Assembly: GCF_001625195.1 (NCBI RefSeq)
Contig: NC_054391.1
Coordinates: forward strand, 1,550,001-1,614,000
Origin: Drechmeria coniospora
Lineage: Eukaryota > Ascomycota > Sordariomycetes > Hypocreales > Ophiocordycipitaceae
Direction: 5' to 3'
DNA: 64,000 nucleotides
Made by a program: the position numbers and the translations under genes. Under the pieces are notes generated by a model that ran no database searches, was not told where the DNA came from, and saw only the letters and a list, made by a program, of their open reading frames with translations. This document shows positions 33,620 through 46,086 of the stretch, piece by piece. How positions within the stretch are numbered: position 1 is the stretch's first letter; the number at the start of each line of letters is the position of its first letter.

Positions 33620-35875
33620 AGGGGCTGATCCCTGCGTCAAGATGGACACCATAATCGGTTGGTCCCGCGGCCCCTGCCGCTTCTGCACGGGCCAGCGCCT
33701 CGTCACGCTCAGCAGCCGAATCAACGTGGCTGGAAGGTCGTTCCCCGGACGTGCTACGATGCCTCTGCACGCGCCCCAAACCTTCGACGGAAGCCACTGC
33801 GTATGCAGACACGGACGCAGTTGTGCTCTCCTCCCGGCTCCAGATACGAGTGCTGTGGTTGCATGCTACGCGCTGCCATGCTACATTCCTCTTCCGCCCG
33901 CATTGCCATGGCTTGCGTCACCTCCTCTGGCCTCTACCACAGGCAAGCATCCCCGTCCGCCGCCATCGGTCATCCTCGTGCTGCCCCCGACCTGAATCTT
34001 CACCTCGGCAGGTTGCTGAGCTTGGTGCCCGGCTGCCGGCCCCCCCCCCCCCCCGAGACTCCACGCGGTGCGACACCGCATGGGTACCTCTGGGTGGTAT
34101 ACCCGTGCGAGCGAGTATGGGTAAGCGCTGCAAACCCTCAGCCAAGGCGTGCACGCATTATGGATACCGCAGTTTGCCACCGCCCAACAGGTCTTGCCTT
34201 GCCCATGCCTCTTGGAGAAGAGCTCTTCGCTCCGGCAACGGGGCAAGATGGCAAGGCCATTTCTGTGGTGCCGGAGATGACTACTGCAAGAGTGCGTGGG
34301 TGCTCGCCGACTTGGGCATCTGTCCGACGCTTTCGTCCCATGATTCTTCGGCGAACCCTGGTGCAAGTCAGGTGCACCATCACCCAACGCCTGCGTTACG
34401 GTGCACAACTGCCTGTGCGTGCTCGTTTCTAGGGAGAGCACAGCGCTCGCGGATGCGTGCAAGGGCGGTGAAGGCAGCTTGGTATCAACTCAACCCTCGC
34501 AGCAGGCAATGACCAGATGGAGCCGCGGGCGACAAGCTGGTCCCATACGGACAAAGCCGACCCGTTCTGCCTCCGTGTGATGCGAGAGGCGCGCCAAGGC
34601 CCACCGCCAAGTCTGATATTGAGCAGACAAGAGAGACGAAAGGATCTGAGCCGGACAACTACGGCGGTGCTGGCATCGGCCGATGATTGCACGGTTCGGA
34701 CAGAAGGAGCGAACCCTACGCATGTTCCGTACGGTGCAGGAAACACGGGTAACCCGGGCTCGGTACTGTGTTGGCAGCGTCGAATGTGCATCATGGGTGG
34801 GTGGTATCGGCACCAACAATCGACATGGGCGACTTTCCTTCTCGGCCACAGCTACCAACATGCATCGACCCCCCCGCGGTTCTGTCAGGCCATCGATGTA
34901 CGCTGCTTGCACCCGAGCAGCAGTGCGGGCCAGAGGCAGATGGTACCACTGCTTGATTGGACTCTCTAAGCGCAGTCGCTCACCCGGTGCCACAGCCACA
35001 GACCTAAGGTCAAGTAAGGAGACTGATGCAAAAATAGCAACAAGAGAATGTATGGCTGATGGTTGACACCATCGGGATCATGGCCACGAGAATGGCGGCC
35101 GTGATATAAGTACAGCTTGATGAACTCCAACTCGAGCCGCCGGCCTTGGATTCCACTCTGTTTCGTTGTGCGCCGAAGGTGAGAATTGTCAAGTGTCGGT
35201 CGGTCGGTCGGTCCCCAAGGTTTTCTTTCTATTTTCACTCTACTCCTCTTTTGTTCCTGCTTCTCGTCCTCGCACGCGAAGAGCAAGCTGGCCTTGCTTG
35301 GAACCAGTCATTCCTTTATTACCTTCCCAACCTTTTTTTATTATTCGAGTGTCTAATAACGCGGCAAAACATCATCATTCAGTTAGCCCCAGCAACCCGA
35401 GTTAGTTCGATTCTTACCTTCGACGTTGCTGCCAACGAGTGGCTGGAACTCCGTTGGGGTGGCAGACGACAGGTGATAATTCGGTAATTTGCGCACTAAT
35501 TCCGCGCTTGGCCTACGGTCATTGACGGGACTTGGACATCGGACTGGCCAGGCCTGAGATTTGTGTCTCGTCCCGCCGTTGGCTTTGGCCCAAGGTCCCA
35601 AACCGGTCCGCTCTGCGCCGAACCACAGGGCCGCAGTCACGGCACTGCATCGAATCACGGTGCGACGGGGATTCGACGGCCATCCGCACGGTACCACCAC
35701 CCCAGACCCCGAGCCCTTCCCCTCCCCCACCAGGAGTCCCCTGCTCCCCCAGGCCAACGGCGCAACGCCCACCCCCCTCCTCCCCTGCAGAGGGTCCCCA
35801 GCGGGCGAGCGTTGAGTGGACTCAACCCGCTGACCAGAGTCGAGAGAACTCCAAGAAGTCGGCATCGAATACAAA
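33620..35875. other. GC-rich non-coding stretch and leader of the Zn2Cys6 gene
   Basis: Several 250-codon open frames overlap here on both strands, but none has a family-like composition; all are rich in Arg, Cys, His and Ser, as expected of GC-rich random frames. A run of 14 C lies at about 34040-34053. From about 35215 the sequence becomes T/C-rich and then C-rich, probably the long leader of the gene at 35876. Confidence 0.5.
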
Positions 35876-38289
35876 ATGCCATCCGTACCCCCCGACAGTC
35901 GCAACAGCTTCGCGCGAGCCGTGGGAAGCGTCGTCAGCATGGCGCCCAAGAAATTTGGAAAAGCCAAGGCAGGCTCGAAGTGCAACAATGGCAATGGCAA
36001 CGACGGCAACGCAAAGGTCAAGGGGCAGACGCATCGCAGGTCGCGCACAGGTTCGTCTCGTCTCACTTACACGCGATATTGTGCACCCACCCTACCCACC
36101 CACCTTGACCATCCCGATTCCCTGCGTCGCGAGCCACCCGGTCGTTCCTCGCCGGCGAGTAATATCAATCATGGCTTTCTCCGTGAACAGGCAGGCAACG
36201 CGCGTGCTTGACATATCCTCTCCCTTCCACGGCAACCGTCACGTACTTTCCTACCCCTATCGTCGTCCTACCTTTCTACACCTCCGCTACCATCGGCTGT
36301 CTGCACTTGCACCTCTCGAGTTGAGAGTTCGAAATACCTGCACGTAAGACGGCATGCCCAGCGCGAGCGAGCTGACTTTTGCCTCCTGCAGGCTGCTTTA
36401 CCTGCAGGCTCCGAAGGAAAAAATGCGACGAGGGCAGGCCCCAGTGTACGGCATGCAAGCACCTCGGCTTGCAGTGCGAGTACAAGAGGCCGATGTGGTG
36501 GAGCAATAACGACGCCCGCCGTAGGCACAAGGAGGACATCAAGAACATCATTAAGCGCAAGAAGCTTGCGGAAAAGTCATCGGGCTCCATGCAGGTCTCC
36601 ATGCTCTCTCCGCCGAGCCTCTCACACTCCTTGTCGACGTCGACTATCCTGACGGGTTCTTTGGATCGCACAAGGTCGGCCTCGATCGACTCGCGCTTCG
36701 AGTCTGCCTTCAACTTCAACACGCCCCCGCAAGGTCCCGAGTGCTTCATCTACAATGCGCAGGAGCACCCGGAATTCGCCTTGGATGGCTGCTCGCCCTA
36801 CGAAATAGACGTCAAGACGGAGCGCCAGATGTTCGTCAACGACGTGCCCACGCTGAGGGAGTCGCACGTCTCGACCTTCAGCACCTACCACACGCCCCCT
36901 CCGCCGGGGACCGTCCTGCCGCCGGGTCTCTTCGAGGATGCATGGACCGGGCACGCCCACGAGAACTACGGGGAATCGCTGGCGGAGGAAGCCCTCGACC
37001 TCGATTTCTTTGACTTCGCCCAGGGTCCGCACCTCTCGACGAGACAGTTTCACGTCGAGCTCGACGATCACGACCAGCGTCTGCTCGAGCACTTCATCCG
37101 CTTCGTGCTGCCGACCATCTTTCCCATCCTCGAGTCCAACCAGCACGGCTCCGTCGGCTCCGACCTGATCCTCCCGGCTCTGCAGTCAAACAGCGTCTAC
37201 CTCCACTGCTGCCTCAGCATTGCCGCCCAGCACCTCAAGACGTACGCCGGTGCGCCAGGCGAGGACGTCGACGACGACATCATGCGCCACCGTTACACCA
37301 CCATCTTTTCCCTCTGCGAAGCCCTGAAGCGGGACGAGAACCACCAGCAGATTCTCGAGGCGACGCTCGGCCTCATCTTCTTCCAGTGCGTCGTCGGTCG
37401 CTTCGACGATGGCCTCCTCGACATCGCCTGGCACCAGCACTTTCTGGCCGCCGTGAGCCTCGTCCAGAGGCTGAACCTGCCCCGGCTCGTCTTGGAGGCG
37501 CCCGACGCACAGCTGGCGCAGACTCCGTTCAACATGACGTTGACGAGCTGGATCGACATCCTCGGCGCCACCATGCAGGGCACCTCGCCCACCTTTGCCC
37601 ATACGTATCGGGAGAAGCACCTCTCGCGGACGAACCACCGGCTGGGGCTGCGGGAGCTCATGGGCTGCGAGGACCGCGTCATGTACCTCATCTCGGAGAT
37701 TGCCTGTCTCGAGTCGCTCAAGCGCGATGGCATGGATGACTTCACGCTCTGCCAGCACGTCTCGGCCCTGGGCGAGCAGATTTCGCTGACGGAGACCGAC
37801 GAGGCGTGCCCGAAGATTCCCTTCAACGCTAACGGCAGCCTTTCGCCTAAGCAGCTGTCGAGGAACATCACGACAGCCTTCCGACTCGCGGCCCGCATCT
37901 ACCTGTGCAGCTTGGTGCCCGGCTTCAGCGCTGGACAGCCGTCGCCCATGGCTCTGGTCGAAAAGGTGACCAACGTTCTGCAGTGCATTCCCTCGGGCCC
38001 TGAAGGCTTCGACCGCAGCCTCGTCTGGGTCTACCTCATGGGAGGGTCCATCAGCCAACCTGGCAGCGCCTTTAGGGGCTTGTTCGAGGAGCGCATCCAC
38101 CAGCTCGGCCAAGGAGCCATGAACGGCTCCTTCGGCCGCGTCGTCACCCTCCTCCGAGAGCTATGGCTTCGAACCGATCGCTTCCGCCAGGCGGACACGG
38201 CGGGATCCTCCCGATCGGACGCGGCCCCGCATTTCGTCCACTGGCGGGATGTCATGCATTCGAAGGGATGGGATTTTCTCCTCATGTAG
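35876..38289 (+). CDS. Zn2Cys6 transcription factor, PRO1/RosA/NosA-like
   Basis: Exons 35876-36050 and 36392-38289, with a 341-bp intron (GTTCGT donor, CTCCTGCAG acceptor), 690 residues. The junction restores RTGCFTCRLRRKKCDEG. The six zinc-binding cysteines are residues 60, 63, 70, 77, 80 and 87 in the canonical C-X2-C-X6-C-X6-C-X2-C-X6-C spacing. It is followed by CEYKRPMWWSNNDARR and a Lys/Arg-rich linker, as in Sordaria PRO1 and Aspergillus RosA/NosA, regulators of fruiting-body development. The C-terminal two thirds (about 235-680) match the fungal-specific Fungal_trans_2 type, with CEDRVMYLISEIACLESLKR near its middle. It presumably acts in the nucleus. Assignment to one of these three paralogues is not possible by eye. 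It stands alone, with no biosynthetic genes beside it. Confidence 0.9.
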
Positions 38290-40807
38290 CGCTCCCGTCC
38301 TATACCCCGACGACCTCTGGCTCTTCTTGTCCGCAGTTCTTCGAATTTCGCATAGGGGATGGGTGTCAACCCCCCGCCTCGCTCCTTTCGTCACCGGCTG
38401 CCAGGAGCGATCCGCACACGACGGCGAAGCAGGTTCTCGCCGCCGCCGCGGTCGTCTCGATGTACTCGATTTATTATGTTCTACTTCACATGGGCGTCCT
38501 GCGATTGAGCTGTCACAGCGTATATAATACCGGCATCGGGTTTACAGATGACGCCGCAAGGCATTTGCCGGAAACGAGGCCGTTTTCAGAGGGGACGCAT
38601 CGCTGGGGAGGAATGGGGAACCTTGGTGGGAAGACCAGAAGACCGAGCTTGAGGATGCATGGATATGATGGATGAGAAGGAGATGGATCTGGTTGCACGC
38701 CCCAACTGGGACATCTCGATGACGACTGATGAATTTTACTTTGACGCTGCTTGGGGGGCGATGATTCATATACCACCAGACTGGCAGCCATGGTCGGAGC
38801 GGCGGGGCTCGATCATAGGACTCACGAGCATGGGAGAGGGATGGAGGAAAGGGATGGTGATGAACGCGTTTCGAAACCCGACGCTTGCTGTGGCCAGGAC
38901 AAGGTGCCAGGAGGATTGTCCGCAGCGGACGGAAGGGAGGATTGGATTCACGGGCAGACAAACAACACCGCGAACCACCGGGTTCGGGATGGTGGACGGC
39001 GACGGTGTGAAAATAAATATGTGGATTGAGACGGAGTGTGCTCTTGTCCGCCCTACGATCTTCTTTGCGCAGACGCCGTGCACGCTTGCCATGACGTCAG
39101 GGTGTCCGTCTGGTCTGTATGCGTGACAGTGCCCCCTCCTGCTGCCAGATGGTGCCCTTCCTTATTGCTCTTTGATTTCGCCGAGAACGGCGTGTTTATG
39201 GAGAGTTGTAGGAATAGCACAACTTGACGCTACCGCCACCTCTCGGTCTCGGCCTCCGACGACAAGACGGCTTGGCTGACACCTTAGTGAACCTGTTAAG
39301 AGGCATATTGCATAGTAGCAAATACTCATTTACACGCGCAAAGAAATACAATGGTAGGACAGGTAGCCTCACTCGAACGGGGGAGCTCCCCCGTACCTAC
39401 ACCTGCGAACTAATACTGCAGCTGTGTACGCTAGGTGCCCATGTTTGTTGAGCAAGTAAGTACTTACGTGTGTGTGGTGGTTGGTAGAGCCTGGACATCC
39501 GAAGGTATCCACTGCGGAACAAAGTACCAATTACTGCCAGGCCGCCGCTTCAGCCATCCATCGACTTGCCCAATCACCAGCTCGATCGTTCCTGCCTCGA
39601 GCTCGACATCCTACAAACGTCTTGCTGGTGCCAAAATAATGCATAAAGGTGAACGTACACTGTTGCTATTTACATACATAGGCGCAAGCATGCCGTGGCC
39701 AGCTTGAGGCCACCTCTCCATCCCTTCATCCTATCATTCCGCCCGTCCCTCCATCCTCGCCTCTCCTCCACTCAAGCTTCAAGCGCGCACCTGCACCTAG
39801 CAGTGGTGGGACCGACCTGACGATGACCCCCTGGTTCGCTCCGCTTCGTCCTCTGGCGCCAGCCGACCTTGAACTGCAAGCCGGCGGCTCTGGCGATGTG
39901 TCAATGTGCTAGCAACGCATCTGCATCATTCTCCTCCCCCCCGTCCGGATCCTGCCACACCCATCTTCTCATCTGGCGGCGTTAATATTGTCCGCACGTG
40001 AGCTTACGATGGCGTTGCCCAACCGAGGAGGCTTAGATCGAATTGCCTCCTTCGTCTACGAACCCCGGTCGACCGACGTTGGGCGCACGTCCAACATGCT
40101 ACGCTGCGAGAATAGGAAGCAAACCCCGACCGACTCGTTCGTTTGGCAAACCCCACCATCTTGTCGGTTTGCTGAGCCGAATGGCCGCGAGCCGAACCTC
40201 GAGGCCGGGGCCGAGTTCGGGACTGGAAGTGGGAGGCCTAGGCGGGCGGCAACGTAAAACGAAACGGTTGCACTGCACCGCTCATGGATGCCGCCGTCCT
40301 CGTCCTGGCCGTTGGTGCCGTGAACCTGCCTGCTCCCTGCTCCCTCCTTCCCCTTCCCTCGTCCGTTTCCCGCTTCAGCATGGTATCTCATTCCGCTTTA
40401 GCATTTTCCTTCCCCACCCAGTCTCTTTTTGCTGCCGATATCAAACCATCGGCATCCCTTTGCCTTGCATTGTTTGTGCACTTTGTTCTGCCCGCTTTAT
40501 CATCACCATTGTCCAGCTGGTCCTGGATTCCCCGCCACGTGCCTTTCATTTGAAGTCGGGTCATCCTTATCATATTCATGACGAAATCGCGAGGGGAACT
40601 CATTGCTCGCCCTTGCCAAGTCCATTTCCCTTTCTGCTCTTATTTTCCCTCGAGAAAGCACGCAGTCGCAGAGACAGGCTCACTAAAGCGAGCATCCGCT
40701 GGCGACCTGGCGTCGTACTAATCCTCCAAAAGCCGAGCTTGCCATCGAAACGGCAAACTACCCGAGCCGAGCGAGCCCTCATATAACCTCTCTCTTTGGC
40801 TGCCGCC
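38290..40807. other. Intergenic region between the Zn2Cys6 and Cys-rich membrane genes
   Basis: 2.5 kb without a supported gene. The last 500 bases are CT-rich and likely form the leader of the next gene. AGTACTTAC-type strings occur near 39455-39470. Confidence 0.6.
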
Positions 40808-42031
40808 ATGACAAGGTTGCCCCTCCCGCTCTACCTGCTCGTCCTCGCAGTCCTTGCGCCGTCCCCTGTTCATGCCTCGCCGGCGTCAAATCTCACATTG
40901 CGGTCCGCGACTTGCGCCTCCGCTGGCCGGCAAAGCTGCCCAAAGGACGTTACGGACAAGTTTTGCTGTCCCAGCGGCAGCTCCTGCATCGGCCTCGCTG
41001 GAAATACCACGGTTCTTTGCTGTCCCGGCAACAGCTCGTGCAGGAAAATTCAACCCATCACGTGCAACATCCGCAAGCAGGATCCCGAGCAGAATTCCGA
41101 GGCGCCCATCCAGACTACCGTCTTCGATGTCGACCTCGAAAAGTGTGGAAATGACCTTTGTTGCCCCTTTGGCTTCTCCTGTGCCGTCAGCGGCAAGGAA
41201 TGCACCATGGACCTGGACCAGACCAAGCTACCGGCCAGAAAGACTGGGAAGAGTGACGCAGATGCAACGACGAGCACAGCCACTGGGTCGACCACTGGGT
41301 CTGCGATGGCCTCGGCCACTGGGTCGGCCACTGGCACGTTCTCATCAGTGACCCCCACAATCCCGAGCCAGGATGTTGACGGTTCGAAATCAAGCTCGGA
41401 CAAGTCGTCCATCATTGGTGGCACTGTTGGGGGCTCTCTTGGCTTGCTACTCATCGTCTCCATCGCCTTTTTTTGCATTCGACGCAGGCGTCGTGCGACA
41501 GAGTCTGAGCGGAATATCAGCCCCTTGGCCCACGGTGCCGTCATCTCCGCTCCCGTAGTCCACCCCGACTCGTACCGGAGCGACTTCCTGCACAGAAGCC
41601 CTACTGCTCAACGACCATTCTCCCCTGAGCCGCAGACTCCGCCACAAACTCGACATCACAGCGTGGCGCCACGAATATCTATCCCAAATCCCTTTGACTC
41701 CCGAAGCCTCTCGGCGTACTCTCATGCGGCATCGGTTTCGTCATCCAGCTCCCTCGAGGAGTGCTCCGCGCGGACAGGCCATGTCGTTGGCGCACACCTT
41801 GATCCCATTCGCGCCTTGGAGCCTTCTGAGATGCGACATTCCCACCGGCTGTCGACGCAAGATATCCAACACGAGGCTCATGGCAAGTCCTATGGCATCG
41901 CGGCGGAATCGACCACGACGAACAGCAACCCCTATCGCTTGACAACCCTCACCGACCTGCTTGAGCATGCTCGTTTTGAAGATTCGCGTACGGGCAAGCC
42001 GTACGTTCCAGGGGTGACCCCTGTCATTTGA
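40808..42031 (+). CDS. Secretory Cys-rich type I membrane protein
   Basis: Intronless, 407 residues, ATG in the context cgccATGa. A signal peptide covers about 1-23 (LPLPLYLLVLAVLAPSPVHA). The ectodomain contains three short CCP motifs: FCCPSGSSC (52-60), LCCPGNSSC (70-78) and LCCPFGFSC (117-125), with further cysteines between them. A Ser/Thr/Gly stretch (about 152-200), likely O-mannosylated, leads to one membrane helix at 202-224, then RRRRR and a ~180-residue cytosolic tail rich in Ser, Pro and His. This layout resembles fungal cell-wall stress sensors of the Mid2/WSC style, but it is neither a WSC domain nor clearly Mid2. A cell-surface sensor or anchor role is inference only. Confidence 0.85.
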   Translation: MTRLPLPLYLLVLAVLAPSPVHASPASNLTLRSATCASAGRQSCPKDVTDKFCCPSGSSCIGLAGNTTVLCCPGNSSCRKIQPITCNIRKQDPEQNSEAPIQTTVFDVDLEKCGNDLCCPFGFSCAVSGKECTMDLDQTKLPARKTGKSDADATTSTATGSTTGSAMASATGSATGTFSSVTPTIPSQDVDGSKSSSDKSSIIGGTVGGSLGLLLIVSIAFFCIRRRRRATESERNISPLAHGAVISAPVVHPDSYRSDFLHRSPTAQRPFSPEPQTPPQTRHHSVAPRISIPNPFDSRSLSAYSHAASVSSSSSLEECSARTGHVVGAHLDPIRALEPSEMRHSHRLSTQDIQHEAHGKSYGIAAESTTTNSNPYRLTTLTDLLEHARFEDSRTGKPYVPGVTPVI

Positions 42032-42433
42032 TATGTTTGTCTTTACATGTCTCAGGGGGTGGACACCTGAGAACGCCAAATCTATAGATGATATCTTTGG
42101 ACACTTGTATATGCTGTTGGAGAGAATATTGAAGTAATACGGAGCATGAGAATACGGATGTATTTGGGCATGTGTATGAATGTTCAAGTCTATTCGATAC
42201 TTATTGTCAATGGTAACCCCCCGAAACACAGGGTAATGATTTATTAGCTTGCTGTTGGGTAATATGAAGTGCATGCGATGGAAAAGACGTAGAACGAGAG
42301 GTGCTTTCTGCACGGTACTGATAGGCCTTTGCCTGATGTCCCCCGAAGAATGATAAACTCCCCTCCAGCGCTATGCTGACGGCGCTTGGCATGGCTCAAC
42401 AACTATCCAAAAATACAACGCAACGCAAATCCT
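42032..42433. other. Short convergent 3' region
   Basis: About 400 relatively AT-rich bases between two converging genes; presumably both 3' untranslated regions. Nothing else is seen. Confidence 0.6.
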
Positions 42434-45400
42434 TTACATGACGACGCACTTCTTTCCCTTTTGCACCAATGGCGGTGACACATCTCTCCAACCGCCATCC
42501 TGACTCGGAGCCACATTCGCAACGCCAGAGTCCATTTGGCCCTCCATGCGCTGCTTTTTCTTCTTCCCCGTCCATCCCTTCTTCCTCGCATCCTGCATAT
42601 TTTTGGCTGCGCTTCGCTTCGCCTTGCTGGCTTGTCTGCTAACGCCCGTTGGACTCATCCTCAACGGGGTCGCCGTCGACCTGAGCCAACCCGGCAACGC
42701 GCTTGGCTTGGTTTTGGGCTTGGACCTAGTCTTGGGCTTGAGCACCGCCGAGGTCGACTGTCCACTCTGCAATGATCTAGGCCTGTAGATGGTTTCGAGC
42801 CGCTCGACGGTCGAATGGGCGTTGGTGGAGCTGTTGAGTCGGGGATGTTGAGGAATGGGTGAGAGTATCTGCGTCTCGGTCCTGCTGCGCCCGGATGTGC
42901 GGCGGCTAGGAGAGTCGAAAGCGCCCGAGACTCCCTTGGGCGTGCTAATAATCAGGGGGCAATCATACTCGGGCATCGGAACCTCGGTGATCGGTCTGCC
43001 TCCGCCGCCGCTCTGCCATTGCCGCAGCGCAGCAGCTCTGTGACCTGGCCGGCATTCGCTGTTTGCACTGCTTGCCAGGGCCTGCTGGATGTGCATGCCG
43101 CCCGAGAGCTGACGGGGATTGCCCTGATTCATCCTCTTGTTCAGACTTGCGAGTTGGCCAGAGCTGGGAGCCGGTGGCAGAGAATTTTCCAGAGAATAAG
43201 CCGTCATGCTGGACAGCGGGGCTGGTACTGGGTAAATCATAGGATTCGCGGCTAACGGTGATGCCTCTGCATGCGACGGAAGCTGTAGCGGCCACGTTCG
43301 GGACGTCACCAGCCGTCTTTCCGTGGCAACTGCTGGACGTGTACCGTTCGAAGGAGAGTCTGGAAAATGTGGCTCCAAAGGCGGATGACTTGGACCAGCC
43401 GGGTCGTTGCCCACGGTAGGAGTTGATGATCTGGTGGATGAGGTTGTCGACGGGATTCTTGGCCGCGACCGAAATGTTTCGGTGCCAGCGCTTGCAGAGG
43501 ACGAAACCATGGACACGGCTGTGACGTTGGAGTAAGAGCTGGATAGCTGGCGTTCATTGAGCTCCGTCAGGCTCATGGATGGAGAGGCCGGCGGCGAGAC
43601 GTCGTACAAATCATCCGGGCCTTCGTACAACGACTGGATCGACGGGCTCGATCTGGGTCGTGGCATATTCCCGGCCAGGCGTCGACTGAGTGTTGTCGAA
43701 TCACTCGCGGTTCTCTGATGCGAACGACCCAAACGTGGTTGGGCCACGTGGTTTTCCGCTTCGGCCGGGTTTCCAAGCGGCAGCGGTGGCACGGAGTGTA
43801 GCGGTGCTACCGAAGGACCGCGCATGAATGCCGGCAGATCGCCGGGATCTTCTTTCTGGTACGGCGGAGGGGGTGGCACCCAGTTATCGGCGTCGCTCTC
43901 ATGAGGATGCTCGTCTCGTCCGTCGGCGCGTCGATATTCAATCGGCCGACCATCGGCCGTTGTCGGGTTCAGCCTTCGGTTGGCGGCGGCGGCCGTGGCA
44001 GCTCGACGGAGGGTCGTTCCCGATCGAGGGCTGGCATGGGCGTATGGCGCATCCAACGCCTCCTGCTCCTCGATTGATGCCGTCTCGGCCTCCACAGCGA
44101 CAGGTTGACGACTGGCGTGGGGTTTTCCCATGATCCTAGGGGCCAGCGGGTCGTCATCGTCGCCGCCGCCGCCGCCGCCGCCGCCGTCGGGTTGCACGTT
44201 GGACCCAGCGGCCGATTCCCGGTCCAAGGTGGTCGTCGCTCGAAGGAGGGGGTGTCGACCGGCTCGCTTCTGCGCAACGGTCCTTCGTCGAATGATGGCG
44301 ACTTCTGCTTCTATATCGCGCGTCTCCTCCTCGAGCACCTCGGCATCATCGGTTCCCACGTCGATGGTGACTTCGTTCCGGTGACCGTCGACGAGGCCAT
44401 AGTCGAAATCGAGCAAGGTGACGCGGCTGCCGTCGACGAAGTCAACGTCTTCCTCGTCCGTAACAAGCCTGGGACCGGCCACACCTCGAGCGGTGATGAC
44501 GAGTCGCTCCTTGGACGATGCTGCTGCAAAACCAGCAACCCACTTGACGCTGCTCAAGCCAGCAAGTTCGGTGATCTTGCGGCCAGACACGACGTTGTTC
44601 CTCGAGTTGTCGCAGAGAAGCTGCCACTGGGGAATCCTCTCAGCCTCGCTCTCCTGGGTCCGCGTCGACGCACGGCGGCAAAGACCGGCCGGACCGGTGC
44701 TGTGTCGACCAGGCACCGGAGGGTCCAGGGGCGCGTCGTGGTCCGAGGTCGTCACCGGCACGGCGGCCAAGTCTCGCGGAAGGCCGTACATCCAAACCTC
44801 GCTGGCCTGGAAGGCTGAGGAGACGAGGTCGCCGTGGAAGGTGGCGGATGGAAGAGTGCAGGGGAGTAGCTTCGACTGGTCGGATGCTTTTGGATTCGGC
44901 CCGGTGAAGTAGGTGGTACCGTTTCGGAGGTCATCGAAGCGAACGGCACGAAAGGTTTCGAAGCTTCGATCGTACGTAAAGGTCCACTCGGCCTCGCCAT
45001 GGGTGCCGTCTTGGAGCAGTATGGCGTGGCTGCAATCGCGACTCGTGTTGGGGAAGAGGATCGAGGTCGTCCACATGGCGCTGAGGTTGTCGGCAAACTG
45101 GCTTCCGGGATCGTAGTACGGGGCGGTGAGGATGACGGTGCTGGGAGGAGTCGAGTGTATCGTCGTGCCGAGGATTTGGCTGCCGTCAGGCGAGAAGGCA
45201 AGGTTGTCGACGGCGTCGCACTTGACGGCTCTGCTGTCGGTGGAGGAGGCATTCGGGTGCAACGAGGAGACCTCGATGCCACCATCGTAGGCAGCAGCGA
45301 GAACGGAACCGCATGAGGAGATGGCGATTGCGCGGGGTTTGTTGTCGAGAAGGAGCGAGTGCTTGCGCTGTGGGGGCCGCTTCGTGAGGTCGTAGAGATC

Positions 45401-46086
45401 GACTTGCATCTCCGTCGACAACACGGCGAGGAGGTTCGCATCGTCGGTAATGCAGGCCGAGGCAGGCCGTCGCAGGATCTTCAGCTCCCTCTTGACCTTG
45501 AGGGTGTCTTGACGGACGTCAACGACGTAAAGGCGAGACGAGTTGTAGGCGAGCAGGTGATGGCCCAAAGGTGACGCGGCAAACTGCATGCCCTCGCCGC
45601 CGGGGCAGGAGGAGGAGCTGATGGAATTTGACACGAGCTTGTAGACCGTTTCCCTCGGCCGCAGGTACGCGTCGAAGAGGTTCCGCTTGACCTCGCGAGC
45701 AAACAGCCGACGCAGGAGGGGCAGGTTGTCATCGTCGGCCGGAGGGAGACCTCCGCTGCCCGAGAGGTAGGAGACGCAGCGGGCGAGGTGATGATGATAA
45801 ATATGAGAATGCTGGGAGACGGCTCTCCACTTTCTGTTGAGGAGGGCGAGGGAAGCGAAGCCGTTTGGGTCGGTGGCGAGAAGGATCCTGCATAGGGTCG
45901 GTCTGTGAGCGAAGTGTGCATGTTTCAGGGGAGGCCAAGATGAGAAGAAGCCTACTGCTCGATGATTTCGTCGGGTAGCTGTTGAAAGAGGTCGGCCACG
46001 TCGGGGCTGACGTAGTAGCGCGTCTTCTCGATGCTGGAGCGTTCCGCCGTGCCGGCTGGCCCAGCGGCCATGCCGTCTCGAGCCAT
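42434..46086 (-). CDS. F-box / WD-like protein with C-terminal CaaX box
   Basis: Minus-strand exons 46086-45956 and 45887-42434, split by a 68-bp intron (GTAGGC donor, TATGCAG acceptor), 1194 residues. The join creates an F-box at about 33-80 (LFQQLPDEIIEQILLATDP, then LALLNRKWRAVSQHSHIY), so it likely recruits targets to an SCF ubiquitin ligase. Residues ~130-420 hold WD-like blades (AISSCGSVLAAAYDGGIEV; NLAFSPDGSQILG). The rest is disordered and basic near the end, with a nine-Gly run encoded by the GCC repeat near 44162-44190. The last residues are KKCVVM: a CaaX box at Cys1191 with a preceding Lys cluster, predicting farnesylation and membrane attachment. F-box and WD calls are from sequence; targets and location are inferred. 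Confidence 0.88.

Noticed and set aside
33659..34999. Several 120-257-codon frames on both strands
   Set aside because: They overlap each other in almost all phases, are rich in Arg, Cys, His and Pro, and show no recognisable domain or intron structure. A decayed gene is possible but not shown.
38659..39126. 155-codon frame after the Zn2Cys6 gene
   Set aside because: Weak start context, no domain, random-like composition, and it lies where the 3' untranslated region is expected.
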